Source: Muricea muricata (lineage: Eukaryota; Cnidaria; Anthozoa; Malacalcyonacea; Plexauridae). From it: DNA of 64,000 nucleotides. Position numbers and translations under genes: made by a program. The stretch lies in the NCBI GenBank assembly GCA_963855995.1, contig OY979730.1, positions 3,348,501 to 3,412,500 on the forward strand. Direction: 5' to 3'. This document shows, one piece after another, positions 50,447-63,696 of the stretch (the first letter of the stretch is position 1; every line of letters starts with the position of its first letter). The notes beneath the pieces were generated by a model. That model did not search any database. It worked only from the letters and a program-made list of their open reading frames with translations, and was not told the DNA's origin.

Positions 50447-52640
50447 GTATGACTGAGTTATCTGCAGATTGTGTGATAATCGCATTTATCTGCATACAAC
50501 TGACCAATCACAACGCATAAAACAACTGCAATGTATAGTAATTAACACTTATTGACTGAGACCGAGGGAAACAGTATGTTTTGTAAACCAGAGACTGTCG
50601 ATGTCGAGGTCTTTCCCGAGGTCTCAGTCAATAAGTATTTTATTATATACTGAGTGCCAAAAGAGAAGAAAAGTACCACAAATCAATCAAACATGTGTAA
50701 AAAGGATTACCTTTTACCTGACATGGCTACGTGAGGCTTTTGTGGATTTGTTGTCTACCGGTGAATAAAAGTAATGTCCACCGCTTAGCTACGTTGCCAG
50801 GGAGACAATAGAATTTCTCCACTATCACGTCATACGTTCTTAACCAATAAGAAACAGGAATAAATGAACTTTGACACTCAGTATATTATAAAATAGTATT
50901 AATTAGGCCGGCCAAATTATTGTGTAAGCTGTTAATATGAAATTTTTTTATTAAAATCTCGAGAATCATTAATAAATCGTGAGCAAAACACAAAAGAAAA
51001 TCATAGCCGTGAAGGAGTCTTTATTTCTCACACGCACACAACTTGCAGCTACCCTAATTTATGAATTTAGATTAAAATATCTCGAGAATTAAACAACACG
51101 TAAGGAATGTGTAAATTCTTAAAGCTCTTTCGAACAATAAAAATTAATATCTCGCACTAATCTCTCTCAAAAGCTCTCTCAAATTTATTGCCGATATCTC
51201 TTTGAGAATTACTGTGCACGTGAAATGTAACTTATATCAAAACTAGCTTACTTCAAGCTGTTTGGGAATCAAGATTTTACGTGTCAACGAGATCAAATAT
51301 GAATCTAAGATGGCAGACAGCGCATTAAATTTCTATCTTTACGACCAACTCCCCAACGAAAGGCTTTAATTCGCTCGAAAGTCGAATTTTGTTTTTTTTT
51401 ATTGTTTCAGGTAGTGAAAGATCCTGTGTGCTTTTTACAGTACTACCGACACTAGCAACGTTAGTGCGAGATGTTAATTTTTATTGAAACAAAAGCTGAA
51501 CTGCTAAAAAAATGGAAACGACAAGATAAAATAAAAAAACTTACTTTCACTCTATCTTTGGATCTTCTTGGCTTCGGTTGTTCTCGTTTCATCATGCTGT
51601 TTATGGTTTCATCTGGTTGGCGCACTCTCTTCATGGAGCATCAAGGCGGTCCAGTAGGTAACTAGCTCACTCGTGTCCAGTCAACCAACATAAAATAAGG
51701 AGAAAATTAATGTTACAAAATATTTTAGAATATAGGACACTAAGCTTTAATTGAATTGACTTTAACAAACCGTACATTGTGATAGTATTTGCATCTTAAC
51801 ATCTGATGGAGACGGCTTGTGATTTACTTCTTATGTCGATATGAATTCTTTCCCATCTTGTTGCATCATTAGTTGATGGTTGTTGTATTCACTTTTTACT
51901 TGGCATTCTTTGAAAAAAAAATTACGATGTTCAGAAAACTGTTTACAAGATAAGCAAAGAAAACTACGTTCACAAGCATTAGAGAGGACTAAGTAATTAT
52001 AATAGGCGTGACAGGTCACAGAGGTTAGTCGACGAAGAAACTCATGGACAAATTCCCGGCATGATGATACCCCGATAGCAAGAAATACAGCAAGTGTAGA
52101 ACGTGTACGTGTGAGCTTAAACTGTATGTATGCAACTCCAAGAAAAGCGCAACACAAAATGGCGGAATTTAAAGACATTTCTGGTGTCATTTCCAGTTCC
52201 CTAACTTTCGCGGACAAATATATTTATATATTTTTCTCAAATTTTTTTGAAGTAAATCTAGATGGATTTTGTGAATAAACAAATTAAAAAAAGTATTGCC
52301 CACGTTAGGAAACTAGAACGGGCGCCCAAGAATGCCCACAATTTCTCCAATCTGGATTATATTTATTGATTGCGCAAATGACTGATAAAAAATAAGAGAG
52401 TAATAAAATACCAAATGGTTTCCTCTTCAAGATAGTGTCATACATGCGCGCGGCATTTCGGGATATTTGGGAAAACTCGTGTTGAAGTTGAACCTAAGGC
52501 AACATGCCAAGTACATGGATGACGCTATCCTGCTCAGGAAACTATTTAGTAATTGTCTTACAAAATGATGACAGTGAAACACAAGTCAACGCCACGGCAT
52601 TTAAATTTCTCGTGTAGGATTGTTTGATCCTGCACAGTAA

Positions 52641-52790
52641 TAGCCAAGTGGCGCAATCGTCAGAGCAAACGCCTATCACATGTGAGGTCGTGGGTTCAAT
52701 CCTTACTTCAGACTCGTGACACCCATGTGAGGAGTTAGTCAGTCGTGGGTTTATTCCGGGTACTCCGGTTTGCGAATGTTGACTGGATGG
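52641..52790 (+). mobile_element. tRNA-derived SINE (left arm)
   Basis: A tRNA-like head (tagccaagtggcgcaatcg, then ggtcgtgggttcaatcctt as B box) is followed by a body ending ttccgggtactccggtt. That tail word also occurs near 46380, which suggests a SINE family present elsewhere in the window. Confidence 0.75.
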
Positions 52791-54016
52791 TTAAAATTGT
52801 AAAATATCAGTAATCACCGGAACACGGGTACTTAACTAAACTGCTGACGATGAGGCGGAACTCATAATGAATTAATGAAAATGTGTTTCACTGTAGTTAT
52901 CATATAATGTAATTGCCAAGCTGAATGAATAATTCTCCAGTAACTACGTCATATGAATAACTTACAATTATGAGAGTAGTGGGGGGGGGGGGGGCAGCAT
53001 AAAGATTGAAGTAGTGTCAAGGAAGGGGTACTACCCTGACGGGTACTAGGCGAAGAAGTAGAGTAAACAGGAGGAAGAAGATTAAATTGGAGTAAATAAG
53101 GGGGATTGGGGTAAAGAAGGGGAGAAGCAGGATAAAGAAACCAGTGGAAGGGGGTGCTATCCTGGAAGGAGTACCCGGGAAAGAAGAGGGTGAACAGGAG
53201 GAAAAGTAGATTGGAGAAAAGAAAGGGGAAATTAAACGGATCAGGAAATTCAGACTTGCAATTCAAATGAAAGGCAGCTCATTGGTCATGTAAACACTCG
53301 TTGAATCATGGTTCTCGCTTGCCTTTAGCTTGGAATCATCTTTGAATTTGAACTGAAAGTCTGAATTTGCATGTTTCTTGTATAGAGTGCAGTGTATCAG
53401 AACAGAAGAGGTTTTGAAGAAAAAGAAAGAAAGAATAAAAGTAAGTTAAAATTTGTAAAGAATAATGAAGAAACTATTGGTACAGCACTTGATACATGAT
53501 GATAATCATCATTATAAACTCTCTATTAATCCGGGGGAGGGGGTATAATAGAGAATTTGCAATGATAGTAAGTATATTGTAATATTTGGGTTTTTACCAC
53601 TAAATCCTCTTGAAAGTTCTTTTTGGCTGTGGCTTCTCTCATCACAGTTGTCTGTGCTTGTCTTGCAAAATCTCTGGAATATCTATAACGTGAAGGTCAA
53701 TATTTAAGATTAGAAAAATAGAAACCGTAAAATAGAAAGAAATTTAAATCGTGGCGAATACTTTTTACGGTCTTGCTGGCATGACAAAAAGAGAGTATAG
53801 ATTTATAAGATCATGTTGATTTATCCTTTATCTGAACTATATTTAACTTAGATTTTAAAATAGATTTCACCCTGGTAAGCAGACCGAATGGGTTTTCAAA
53901 CAAGATAACATTTAATGACTAAAACGTGCACAGAATAGTTAGAGAATGCTTACATGTCGAATAAAAATCCAATACTTTTAATGTCCAACTACACAATAGC
54001 GATTTTCGTTGCATTT

Positions 54017-54157
54017 CTAGACTGGAGAAGAAGACGACGCCATTTTGATTTTGATTTCTCCCGACAACGGCAGATTTGTCTTCGCAATTTTTTTCCATTT
54101 CTTCGTCGTTTTAGCTCCAATTTGCTCGTTGTGTTTCTTTCGTACCTTCCTCGCCAT
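54017..54157 (-). other. Small basic ORF, 46 codons (left arm)
   Basis: ATG at 54157 to TAG at 54017-54019 on the minus strand encodes a Lys/Arg-rich peptide starting MARKVRKKHNEQIGAKTTKK. The mirror copy at 58119-58259 differs at one residue (Lys to Glu). No family is recognised. It may be chance or a first exon. Confidence 0.2.
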
Positions 54158-54582
54158 TTCCGTACAATCAATGGACATTTATACTCAAGATTAAGACTGT
54201 ATTGAGACTTTCAAAATGTTTGTCAGGAGACATAAAAATCGAAGCTTCTTCTTCGGGTTGCAGAAGCAAATGACGTCAGACGACCTTTGTCCGCCAGCAA
54301 ATACCCGTATGTATAACATTCAATGATCTTTTTAGGAAGCTGAAAATCAGTTTTTATTGCGCGAACGAAATGTTTTTGCCATTATTTCTTACTCAGGTCT
54401 TTGTTCTACTACTTTACTTCCAGTTTAGTTAGGTAACTTGCCAAAAGAAACGCCTGTAAGGGACAATTTTGCATTTTTTTTTTATTTCGATGCTGATGAA
54501 GAAGAGAAGACTCGTTAGAGCTTTCATTGGCAAATATCTTTCCCTCCGTGGCCGAGAGGTAAAGACAACTGTCTTGACTTCG

Positions 54583-54664
54583 ATTTTGGGTGGATCGAGG
54601 ACCGGTCCAGTTCAACTGAGTTTGGTAAGAATTTAATTCTGATCGGTGCTCGATCCACCCAAAA
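54583..54664. repeat. Hairpin, 'tttgggtggatcgag' ends
   Basis: Imperfect inverted repeat: tttgggtggatcgaggaccg against gatcggtgctcgatccaccc. Mirrored at about 57612-57693. Confidence 0.7.
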
Positions 54665-54926
54665 CTGAATTCAAAGCTGGGCGTGGAGTGCAGGAAAACA
54701 CTAGGCAGTACCGCGAGGCCAAGGAGGCAAACGTTATTTTCCTAGTGTTGTTAACTAATATTTAAGCAAATTTCATTAACTTGACTGTCGGGGACAGACC
54801 TGTAGGGTTGGTGCATTGAAGACTTCTCGTCGTTATTTCCCTTCGTTCAAGAAGACAAGTTGTCTTCATCGAGAAATAACGACGAAAAGACTTCAAGACA
54901 CCACTAAACCACTACACTCTAAAGCT

Positions 54927-54964
54927 ACAGTGTAGTGGTTTAGCTAGCTAAACCACTACACTGT
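54927..54964. repeat. 38-bp perfect palindrome (left arm)
   Basis: Arm acagtgtagtggtttagct meets its reverse complement with no spacer. Flanking copies of the same arm word make a larger cluster at about 54895-54965. Confidence 0.95.
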
Positions 54965-55861
54965 GCCAATATATGGCTGACTTCTTCCTAACGCTTACGG
55001 TACGACCATGGATGCGCAAAGATGCGCAAACACATTAAAGCCTTGAAAGCAAGTGTTTTCTTTTAGGAAAGAATCAAGGACGACAACGCTTACTAAATCA
55101 AAGCCGTCTAGTCATGTTTTAAGTACTTCAGCTATGTTTAACGATCTTTTACCAGATCTTTGCAAGAGGAAAAGTAAAATTTTGCATTATTATTAACTTT
55201 CCGTCAGTCGTTTCTTTCTTGATCGAGCATTATATGCCATTGTGTTCAGTGTCCTTGATATAGGAGCCATATACTTATGGCCTTGGGTTTAATTCCCAAA
55301 CACTGAATGGCAGTGTTTTGCTCTTCCAATGAGATAACAAGATGGCACTGTAGAACGCGTGGTTTTATATAAGCTACGAGCGTCAAGATATCCTTGATAG
55401 GTAACTATTGATCCTACAATGGACACTTATGTTCACTGCCAATAGGAACGTTTCCAACTCACAGCTTGTACATAATGGATTTTATAGGTTGTGTCACAAG
55501 GAAACTGCAGTTCGGTCGTAAAATCAACTTGTTTTCAAGGTTGCCGGGTTTTAAACATTACTGACACTGTTAATGTTGTAGCTCGGAATTGTAAAACAAC
55601 GGCGGCAATGCAGTTTTCTTGTGCCATAACCTGTAAAATGGGTGGTTTTATCATTTATATAAGCTACGACCGCCAAGCTTTATCCTTGATAGGAAACAAT
55701 TGATCCCACCAACGACATTTGTATTCTCTACCGATAGGAACGTTTGAGACTTACAGCTTGTACATAACGCATTTTATCGGTGAGTCGTAAAACCAACCTG
55801 TTACTGCTCAGCAAACTACCAGTTCCCTCGATCAACGATAGTCGATGAAGCTTGGCGCTCG

Positions 55862-56436
55862 TAGGTTGTGTAAAACCAAGCATTTTACAGGTTATAGCCA
55901 GGTTAGCAGTATCTGCAATGTTTCAAAGCAACCACGAATAGAAACTGACAGCCAACGTTCTGAGTTAAGGTTTGTAGAATATACTACATGATTAGTTACA
56001 GCATGACCAGGCATATAGTAAATAACGCATTGCCATCTTGTTCCAAAGTTATCTTATTACTTGAAAGAGCTGAAGACTGCCATGCAGTGTTTGGGAATCA
56101 AACCCAAGGCCATAAATACATGACTCCTATATCAAGGACACTGAACACAATGACATATAAAGCTCGATCAAGAAAGAAACGACCGACGGAAAGTCAATAG
56201 TATATGCAAACTTCGACTTTCCTTCTTGCAAAGGCCTGGTCATAAAAGATCGTTAAACATAGCTGAGCAACTTAAAACATGCCTACACAGTTTTGATTTA
56301 ATAAGCGTTATCGTCTTTGACTCTTTCCCGAAAGAAGACATATTCTTTACAGGCTGTACAGTGTTTGCGCATCTATGCTTCATGCCTTCTTGAAAAGACC
56401 TCGCCATAAAAGATCGTTTAACTTAGCTGAACAACT
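55862..56436. other. Spacer of the giant inverted repeat
   Basis: 575 bp separate the arms. The spacer is not unique sequence: about 55990-56300 is a diverged version of right-arm sequence at about 56920-57240, in the same orientation (cagtgtttgggaat, then aacccaaggccata). No gene or transposon terminus is recognised. Confidence 0.8.
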
Positions 56437-57311
56437 CGAGCGCCAAGCTTCATCGACTATCGTTGATCGAGGGAAATGGTAGTTTGCTGAGCAGTAACAG
56501 GTTGGTTTTACGACTCACCGATAAAATGCGTTATGTACAAGCTGTAAGTCTCAAACGTTCCTATCGGTAGAGAATACAAATGTCGTTGGTGGGATCAATT
56601 CTTTCCTATCAAGGATAAAGCTTGGCGGTCGTAGCTTATATGGTTATGGCACAAGAAAACTGCATTGCCGCCGTTGTTTTACAATTCCGAGCTACAACAT
56701 TAACAGTGTCAGTAATGTTTAAAACCCGGCAACCTTGAAAACAAGTTGATTTTACGACCGAACTGCAGTTTCCTTGTGACACAACCTATAAAAGCCATTA
56801 TGTACAAGCTGTGAGTTGAAAACGTTCCTATTGGCAGTGAACATAAGTGCCATTGTAGGATCAATAGTTACCTATCAAGGATATCTTGACGCTCGTAGCT
56901 TATATAAAACCACGCGTTCTACAGTGCCATCTTGTTATCTCATTGGAAGAGCAAAACACTGCCATTCAGTGTTTGGGAATTAAACCCAAGGCCATAAGTA
57001 TATGGCTCCTATATCAAGGACACTGAACGCAATGGCATATAATGCTCGATCAAGAAAGAAACGACTGACGGAAAGTTAATAATAATGATGCAAAATTTTA
57101 CTTTTCCTCTTGCAAAGATCTGGTAAAAGATCGTTAAACAGCTGAAGTACTTAAAACATGACTAGACGGCTTTGATTTAGTAAGCGTTGTCGTCCTTGAT
57201 TCTTTCCTGAAAGAAAACACTTGCTTTCAAGGCTTTAATGTGTTTGCGCATCTTTGCGCATCCATGGTCGTACCGTAAGCGTTAGGAAGAAGTCAGCCAT
57301 ATATTATTGGC

Positions 57312-57349
57312 ACAGTGTAGTGGTTTAGCTAGCTAAACCACTACACTGT
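57312..57349. repeat. 38-bp perfect palindrome (right arm)
   Basis: Mirror copy of 54927-54964, also perfect. Confidence 0.95.
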
Positions 57350-58118
57350 AGCTTTAAAGTGTAGTGGTTTAGTGGTGTCTTGAAGTCTTTTCGTCGTTAT
57401 TTCTCGATGAAGACAACTTGTCTTCTTGAACGAAGGGAAATAACGACGAGAAGTCTTCAATGCACCAACCCTACAGGTCTGTCCCCAACAGTCAAGTTAA
57501 TGAAATTTGCTTAAATATTAGTTAACAACACTAGGAAAATAACGTTTGCCTCCTTGGCCTCGCGGTACTGCCTAGTGTTTTCCTGCACTCCACGCCCAGC
57601 TTTGAATTCAGTTTTGGGTGGATCGAGCACCGATCAGAATTAAATTCTTACCAAACTCAGTTGATCTGGACCGGTCCTCGATCCACCCAAAATCGAAGTC
57701 AAGACAGTTGTCTTTACCTCTCGGCCACCGAGGGAAAGATATTTGCCAATGAAAGCTCTAACGAGTCTTCTCTTCTTCATCAGCATCGAAATAAAAAAAA
57801 AATGCAAAATTGTCCCTTACAGGCGTTTCTTTTGGCAAGTTACCTAACTAAACTGGAAGTAAAGTAGTAGAACAAAGACCTGAGTAAGAAATAATGGCAA
57901 AAACATTTCGTTCGCGCAATAAAAACTGATTTTCAGCTTCCTAAAAAGATCATTGAATGTTATACATACGGGTATTTGCTGGCGGACAAAGGTCGTCTGA
58001 CGTCATTTTCTTCTGCAACCCGAAGAAGAAGCTTCGATTTTTATGTCTCCTGACGAACATTTTGAAAGTCTCAATACAGTCTTAATCTTGAGTATAAATG
58101 TCCATTGATTGTACGGAA

Positions 58119-58259
58119 ATGGCGAGGAAGGTACGAAAGAAACACAACGAGCAAATTGGAGCTGAAACAACGAAGAAATGGAAAAAAATTGCGAAGACAA
58201 ATCTGCCGTTGTCGGGAGAAATCAAAATCAAAATGGCGTCGTCTTCTTCTCCAGTCTAG
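58119..58259 (+). other. Small basic ORF, 46 codons (right arm)
   Basis: Mirror of 54017-54157, starting MARKVRKKHNEQIGAETTKK and ending in SSSSPV. Unrecognised; equally likely to be non-coding. Confidence 0.2.
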
Positions 58260-59487
58260 AAATGCAACGAAAATCGCTATTGTGTAGTTGGACATTAAAA
58301 GTATTGGATTTTTATTCGACATGTAAGCATTCTCTAACTATTCTGTGCACGTTTTAGTCATTAAATGTTATCTTGTTTGAAAACCCATTCGGTCTGCTTA
58401 CCAGGGTGAAATCTATTTTAAAATCTAAGTTAAATATAGTTCAGATAAAGGATAAATCAACATGATCTTATAAATCTATACTCTCTTTTTGTCATGCCAG
58501 CAAGACCGTAAAAAGTATTCGCCACGATTTAAATTTCTTTCTATTTTACGGTTTCTATTTTTCTAATCTTAAATATTGACCTTCACGTTATAGATATTCC
58601 AGAGATTTTGCAAGACAAGCACAGACAACTGTGATGAGAGAAGCCACAGCCAAAAAGAACTTTCAAGAGGATTTAGTGGTAAAAACCCAAATATTACAAT
58701 ATACTTACTATCATTGCAAATTCTCTATTATACCCCCCCCCCCGGATTAATAGAGAGTTTATAATGATGATTATCATCATGTATCAAGTGCTGTACATAT
58801 AGTTTCTTCATTATTCTTTACAAATTTTAACTTACTTTTATTCTTTCTTTCTTTTTCTTCAAAACCTCTTCTGTTCTGATACACTGCACTCTATACAAGA
58901 AACATGCAAATTCAGACTTTCAGTTCAAATTCAAAGATGATTCCAAGCTAAAGGCAAGCGAGAACCATGATTTAACGAGTGTTTACATGACCAATGAGCT
59001 GCCTTTCATTTGAATTGCAAGTCTGAATTTCCTGATCCGTTTAATTTCCCCTTTCTGTACTCCAATCTACTTTTCCTCCTGTTCACCCTCTTCTTTCCCG
59101 GGTACTCCTTCCAGGATAGCACCCCCTTCCACTGGTTTCTTTATCCTGCTTCTCCCCTTCTTTACCCCAATCCCCCTTATTTACTCCAATTTAATTTTCT
59201 TCCTCCTGTTTACTCTACTTCTTCGCCTAGTACCCGTCAGGGTAGTACCCCTTCCTTGACACTACTTCAATCTTTATGCTGCCCCCCCCCCCCCCCCACT
59301 ACTCTCATAATTGTAAATTATTCATATGACGTAGTTACTGGAGAATTATTCATTCAGCTTGGCAATTACATTATATGATAACTACAGTGAAACACATTTT
59401 CATTAATTCATTATGAGTTCCGCCTCATCGTCAGCAGTTTAGTTAAGTACCCGTGTTCTGGTGATTACTGATATTTTACAATTTTAA

Positions 59488-59637
59488 CCATCCTGTCAAC
59501 ATTCGCAAACCGGAGTACCCGGGATAAACCCACGACTGACTAACTCCTCACATGGGTGTCACGAGTCTGAAGTAAGGATTGAACCCACGACCTCACATGT
59601 GATAGGCGTTTGCTCTGACGATTGCGCCACTTGGCTA
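59488..59637 (-). mobile_element. tRNA-derived SINE (right arm)
   Basis: Reverse-complement copy of the SINE at 52641-52790, with the same A-box, B-box and tail words. Confidence 0.75.
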
Positions 59638-61846
59638 TTACTGTGCAGGATCAAACAATCCTACACGAGAAATTTAAATGCCGTGGCGTTGACTTGTGTT
59701 TCACTGTAATCATTTTGTAAGACAATTACTAAATAGTTTCCTGAGCAGGATAGCGTCATCCATGTACTTGGCATGTTGCCTTAGGTTCAACTTCAACATG
59801 AGTTTTCCCAAATATCCCGAAATGCCGCCCGCATGTATGACACTATCTTAAAGAGGAAACCATTTGGTATTTTATTACTCTCTTATTTTTTATCAGTCAT
59901 TTGCGCAATCAATAAATATAATCCAGATTGGAGAAATTGTGGGCATTCTTGGGCGCCCGTTCTAGTTTCCTAACGTGGGCAATACTTTTTTCAATTTGTT
60001 TATTCACAAAATCCATCTAGATTTACTTCAAAAAAATTTGAGAAAAATATATAAATATATTTGTCCGCGAAAGTTAGGGAACTGGAAATGACACCAGAAA
60101 TGTCTTTAAATTCCGCCATTTTGTGTTGCGCTTTTCTTGGAGTTGCATAGATACAGTTTAAGCTTACACGTACACGTTCTACACTTGCTGTACTTCTTGC
60201 TATCGGAATATCATCATGCCGGGAATTTGTCCATGAGTTTCTTCGTCGACTAACCTCTGTGACCTGTCACGCCTATTATAATTACTTAGTCCTCTCTAAT
60301 GCTTGTGAACGTAGTTTTCTTTGCTTATCTTGTAAACAGTTTTCTGAACATCGTAATTTTTTTTTCAAAGAATGCCAAGTAAAAAGTGAATACAACAACC
60401 ATCAACTAATGACGCAACAAGATGGGAAAGAATTCATATCGACATAAGAAGTAAATCACAAGCCGTCTCCATCAGATGTTAAGATGCAAATACTATCACA
60501 ATGTACGGTTTGTTAAAGCCAATTTCAATTAACGCTTAGTGTCCTATATTCTAAAATATTTTGTAACATTAATTTTCTCCTTATTTTATGTTGGTTGACT
60601 GGACACGAGTGAGCTAGTTACCTACTGGACCGGCGTGATGTTCCGCGAAGAGAGTGCGCCAACCAGATGAAACCATAAACAGCATGATGAAACGAGAACA
60701 ACCGAAGCCAAGAAGATCCAAAGATAGAGTGAAAGTAAGTTTTTTTATTTTATCTTGTCGTTTCTATTTTTTTAGCAGTTCAGCTTTTGTTTCAATAAAA
60801 ATTAACATCTCGCACTAACGTTGCTAGTGTCGGTAGTACTGTAAAAAGCACACAGGATCTTTCACTACCTGAAACAATAAAAAAAAACAAAATTCGACTT
60901 TCGAGCGAATTAAAGCCTTTCGTTGGGGAGTTGGTCGTAAAGATAGAAATTTAATGCGCTGTCTGCCATCTTAGATTCATATTTGATCTCGTTGACACGT
61001 AAAATCTTGATTCCCAAACAGCTTGAAGTAAGCTAGTTTTGATATAAGTTACATTTCACGTGCACAGTAATTCTCAAAGAGATATCGGCAATAAATTTGA
61101 GAGAGCTTTTGAGAGAGATTAGTGCGAGATATTAATTTTTATTGTTCGAAAGAGCTTTAAGAATTTACACATTCCTTACGTGTTGTTTAATTCTCGAGAT
61201 ATTTTAATCTAAATTCATAAATTAGGGTAGCTGCAAGTTGTGTGCGTGTGAGAAATAAAGACTCCTTCACGGCTATGATTTTCTTTTGTGTTTTGCTCAC
61301 GATTTATTAATGATTCTCGAGATTTTAATAAAAAATTTCATATTAACAGCTTACACAATAATTTGGCCGGCCTAATTAATACTATTTTATAATATACTGA
61401 GTGTCAAAGTTCATTTATTCCTGTTTCTTATTGGTTAAGAACGTATCACGTGATAGTGGAGAAATTCTATTGTCTCCCTGGCAACGTAGCTAAGCGGTGG
61501 ACATTACTTTTATTCACCGGTAGACAACAAATCCACAAAGCCTCACGTAGCCATGTCAGGTAAAAGGTAATCCTTTTTACACATGTTTGATTGATTTGTG
61601 GTACTTTTCTTCTCTTTTGGCACTCAGTATATAATAAAATACTTATTGACTGAGACCTCGGGAAAGCAGTATGTTTTGTGGACCCTCGACATCGACAGTC
61701 TCTGGTCCACAAAACATACTGTTTCCCTCGGTCTCAGTCAATAAGTGTTAATTACTATACATTGCAGTTGTTTTATGCGTTGTGATTGGTCAGTTGTATG
61801 CAGATAAATGCGACTATCACACAATCTGCAGATAACTCAGTCATAC

Positions 61847-62059
61847 AATAAGAATACATAGAAGGGCCACTCAGCAGTGCAACATGTCACACTATGTTTA
61901 TGCAGTTTACTGGCTGCCACCAGCCAGTTCAGCATTCCTATTGGCCAGAAAATGCAATTGACTGGCTGAGAAAATGCTAATAACGTGCGTAATGCGACAT
62001 GCGCGGCTTCAAAAACTCCAAAGGCTCCGACGCGAGTGGCCCTTCTATGTATTCTTATT
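61847..62059. mobile_element. MITE, 'aataagaatacatagaaggg' ends (right arm)
   Basis: Mirror copy of 50234-50446 with intact inverted ends. Confidence 0.92.
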
Positions 62060-62441
62060 CTATGGCTCAGTTATCTGCTAGCAGATAACTGAGTTATCTG
62101 CATGTTGAGCCTACGGTGCAGATTATTACAGTATGCGGTATTCGTTGGCATCAATGGTTGGCATGGCAACAACATTTTTTCGATATTTTCTGTTTCATGT
62201 TATGGCATCTTGCTTTTTAAGCTCTTCCGAAGGCGAAATTCGTCAATTGCTCGAGGAAAAAGACTTACAATGTATAATAAAGCAATTATCGGATTCGGTT
62301 TTTGTGATATGCAAAATTATCAATGTCTTGGTAAGAGTTATCTGACTCGCCTTCGGCTCGGCTGATAACTCTTACCTCGACATTGATCATTTCGCATATC
62401 ACAAAAACCTCATCCAATAAGTGCTTAATATGTTATAGTTT

Positions 62442-62525
62442 ACTTATTAAGCTTTGTGGAAACACCACGTAAATTTATTATTGCAATAATAAATTTACGT
62501 GGTGTTTCCACAAAGCTTAATAAGT
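62442..62525. repeat. 84-bp perfect palindrome (right arm)
   Basis: Mirror copy of 49768-49851, also without mismatch or spacer. Confidence 0.97.
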
Positions 62526-63466
62526 ATATTGTATTCACCATGCAAACGTACAAGGAACTTATCATGTTATAGTTTATAAATTATTCGTAACTATCATCTC
62601 ATGACTTAATTCTTTCTACTATTGCAAAGGGTGATGGGATGTGAAAAAAACGCACAAGAAGAGAAAAGAATGAACGATCCTGGACGGCAAGACCCACAAA
62701 ACAACAATCCACAAGAATAAGAAGACACGACATTGTAATAGAAAGTAGTGGTAATGTGCAAGTTAGTAGAAAACAAGATACTTATTATTGAGGGATCAAA
62801 GAGGATTTAATAGATATTTCTCGTTAATGAAAAAGAAAAGACAGCAAATTAAGTGAAAAAAATTGGATTGAAATAACATTGATATCAAATACATTCAACA
62901 AAATAATTAAATAGAATATCTAGGAGTTTGGCAGTCAATTTTCGAGTCAAAAAACAGGTAAAAATATGGTAAATGTCGACAATATTTTTTAAAGAAACAA
63001 TACCTTAACGCCTGGAAATTTCGTCTCTAACATTTGGATTTGGATATTTCTAAAAACAAAACAAAATAACATGTAGGATTGAACGTTTTACAAAAATAAC
63101 TTTCGTAATAATGCCACTAAATTATAGTTGATGCATTTGGTCACTATTTTTGGTTTGCACATGCCGTCATTTCGTGTGATTGGGCGCCATCTTGGTTGAC
63201 TCTGCAGATTACTTCAGCTGTTTACAGCGAAGTACTTGTGTCAATTTACTATTTCATCGTTAGTTTTAGCGTATTATGAATGATACTTTAAAGATGTATG
63301 GCTCGATAGGATCAGATATAATGAATAGATACTTTGTGGTTGCCATGTGTTTCAAACGTCAACAAAGATGGCGTCGATTGCAAACGATCAATTCCGTCGT
63401 TCTACCTTTAAAGAATGTGTTCTCTGGTTAAAAAGCGAGAAAGTGTGACTTGTATTCCAATTCACC

Positions 63467-63696
63467 GTAGCAAAACAGATGGTGGCATGTCGATTTTACC
63501 AGAATTTAATGCGGGTATCAATCAAGAATAGCAGTGAAATGATATTTAAGATAAGCTAATGGACGGAATTTTAACACAAGTGACAAAATAACCTATCTGT
63601 CTGTTCCTCAAACGAGGTTAATTTACCTTAAGTTTTTAAACGATTTCAGACCGCAAGGCATTCTGGTAAAATCAACACCCGCCATCTTTTTGCTAC
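63467..63696. mobile_element. MITE, 'GTAGCAAAAAGATGGC' family (right arm)
   Basis: Mirror copy of 48597-48826 in the right arm. The better end here is gccatctttttgctac at 63681-63696. Confidence 0.8.

Larger units (their letters stand above)
48293..55861 (+). repeat. Giant inverted repeat, left arm
   Basis: This arm is the reverse complement of 56437-64000. Paired coordinates sum to about 112293 in the outer part and 112276-112298 nearer the centre. The right arm runs to the last base of the window, so the repeat continues beyond it. Differences include a 14 versus 16 base G/C run (52981-52994 against 59281-59297), roughly 17 bp missing in the hairpin near 50546-50636 relative to 61650-61750, and scattered substitutions. 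Content: nested MITEs, a SINE and a perfect palindrome; no convincing gene. Confidence 0.97.

Noticed and set aside
51831..52217. 128-codon minus-strand ORF with several Cys, considered as a secreted or membrane protein
   Set aside because: The mirror copy has an in-frame TAG near 60150, and the diverged relative at 39640-39820 shows many amino-acid changes, so there is no sign of selection on the protein.
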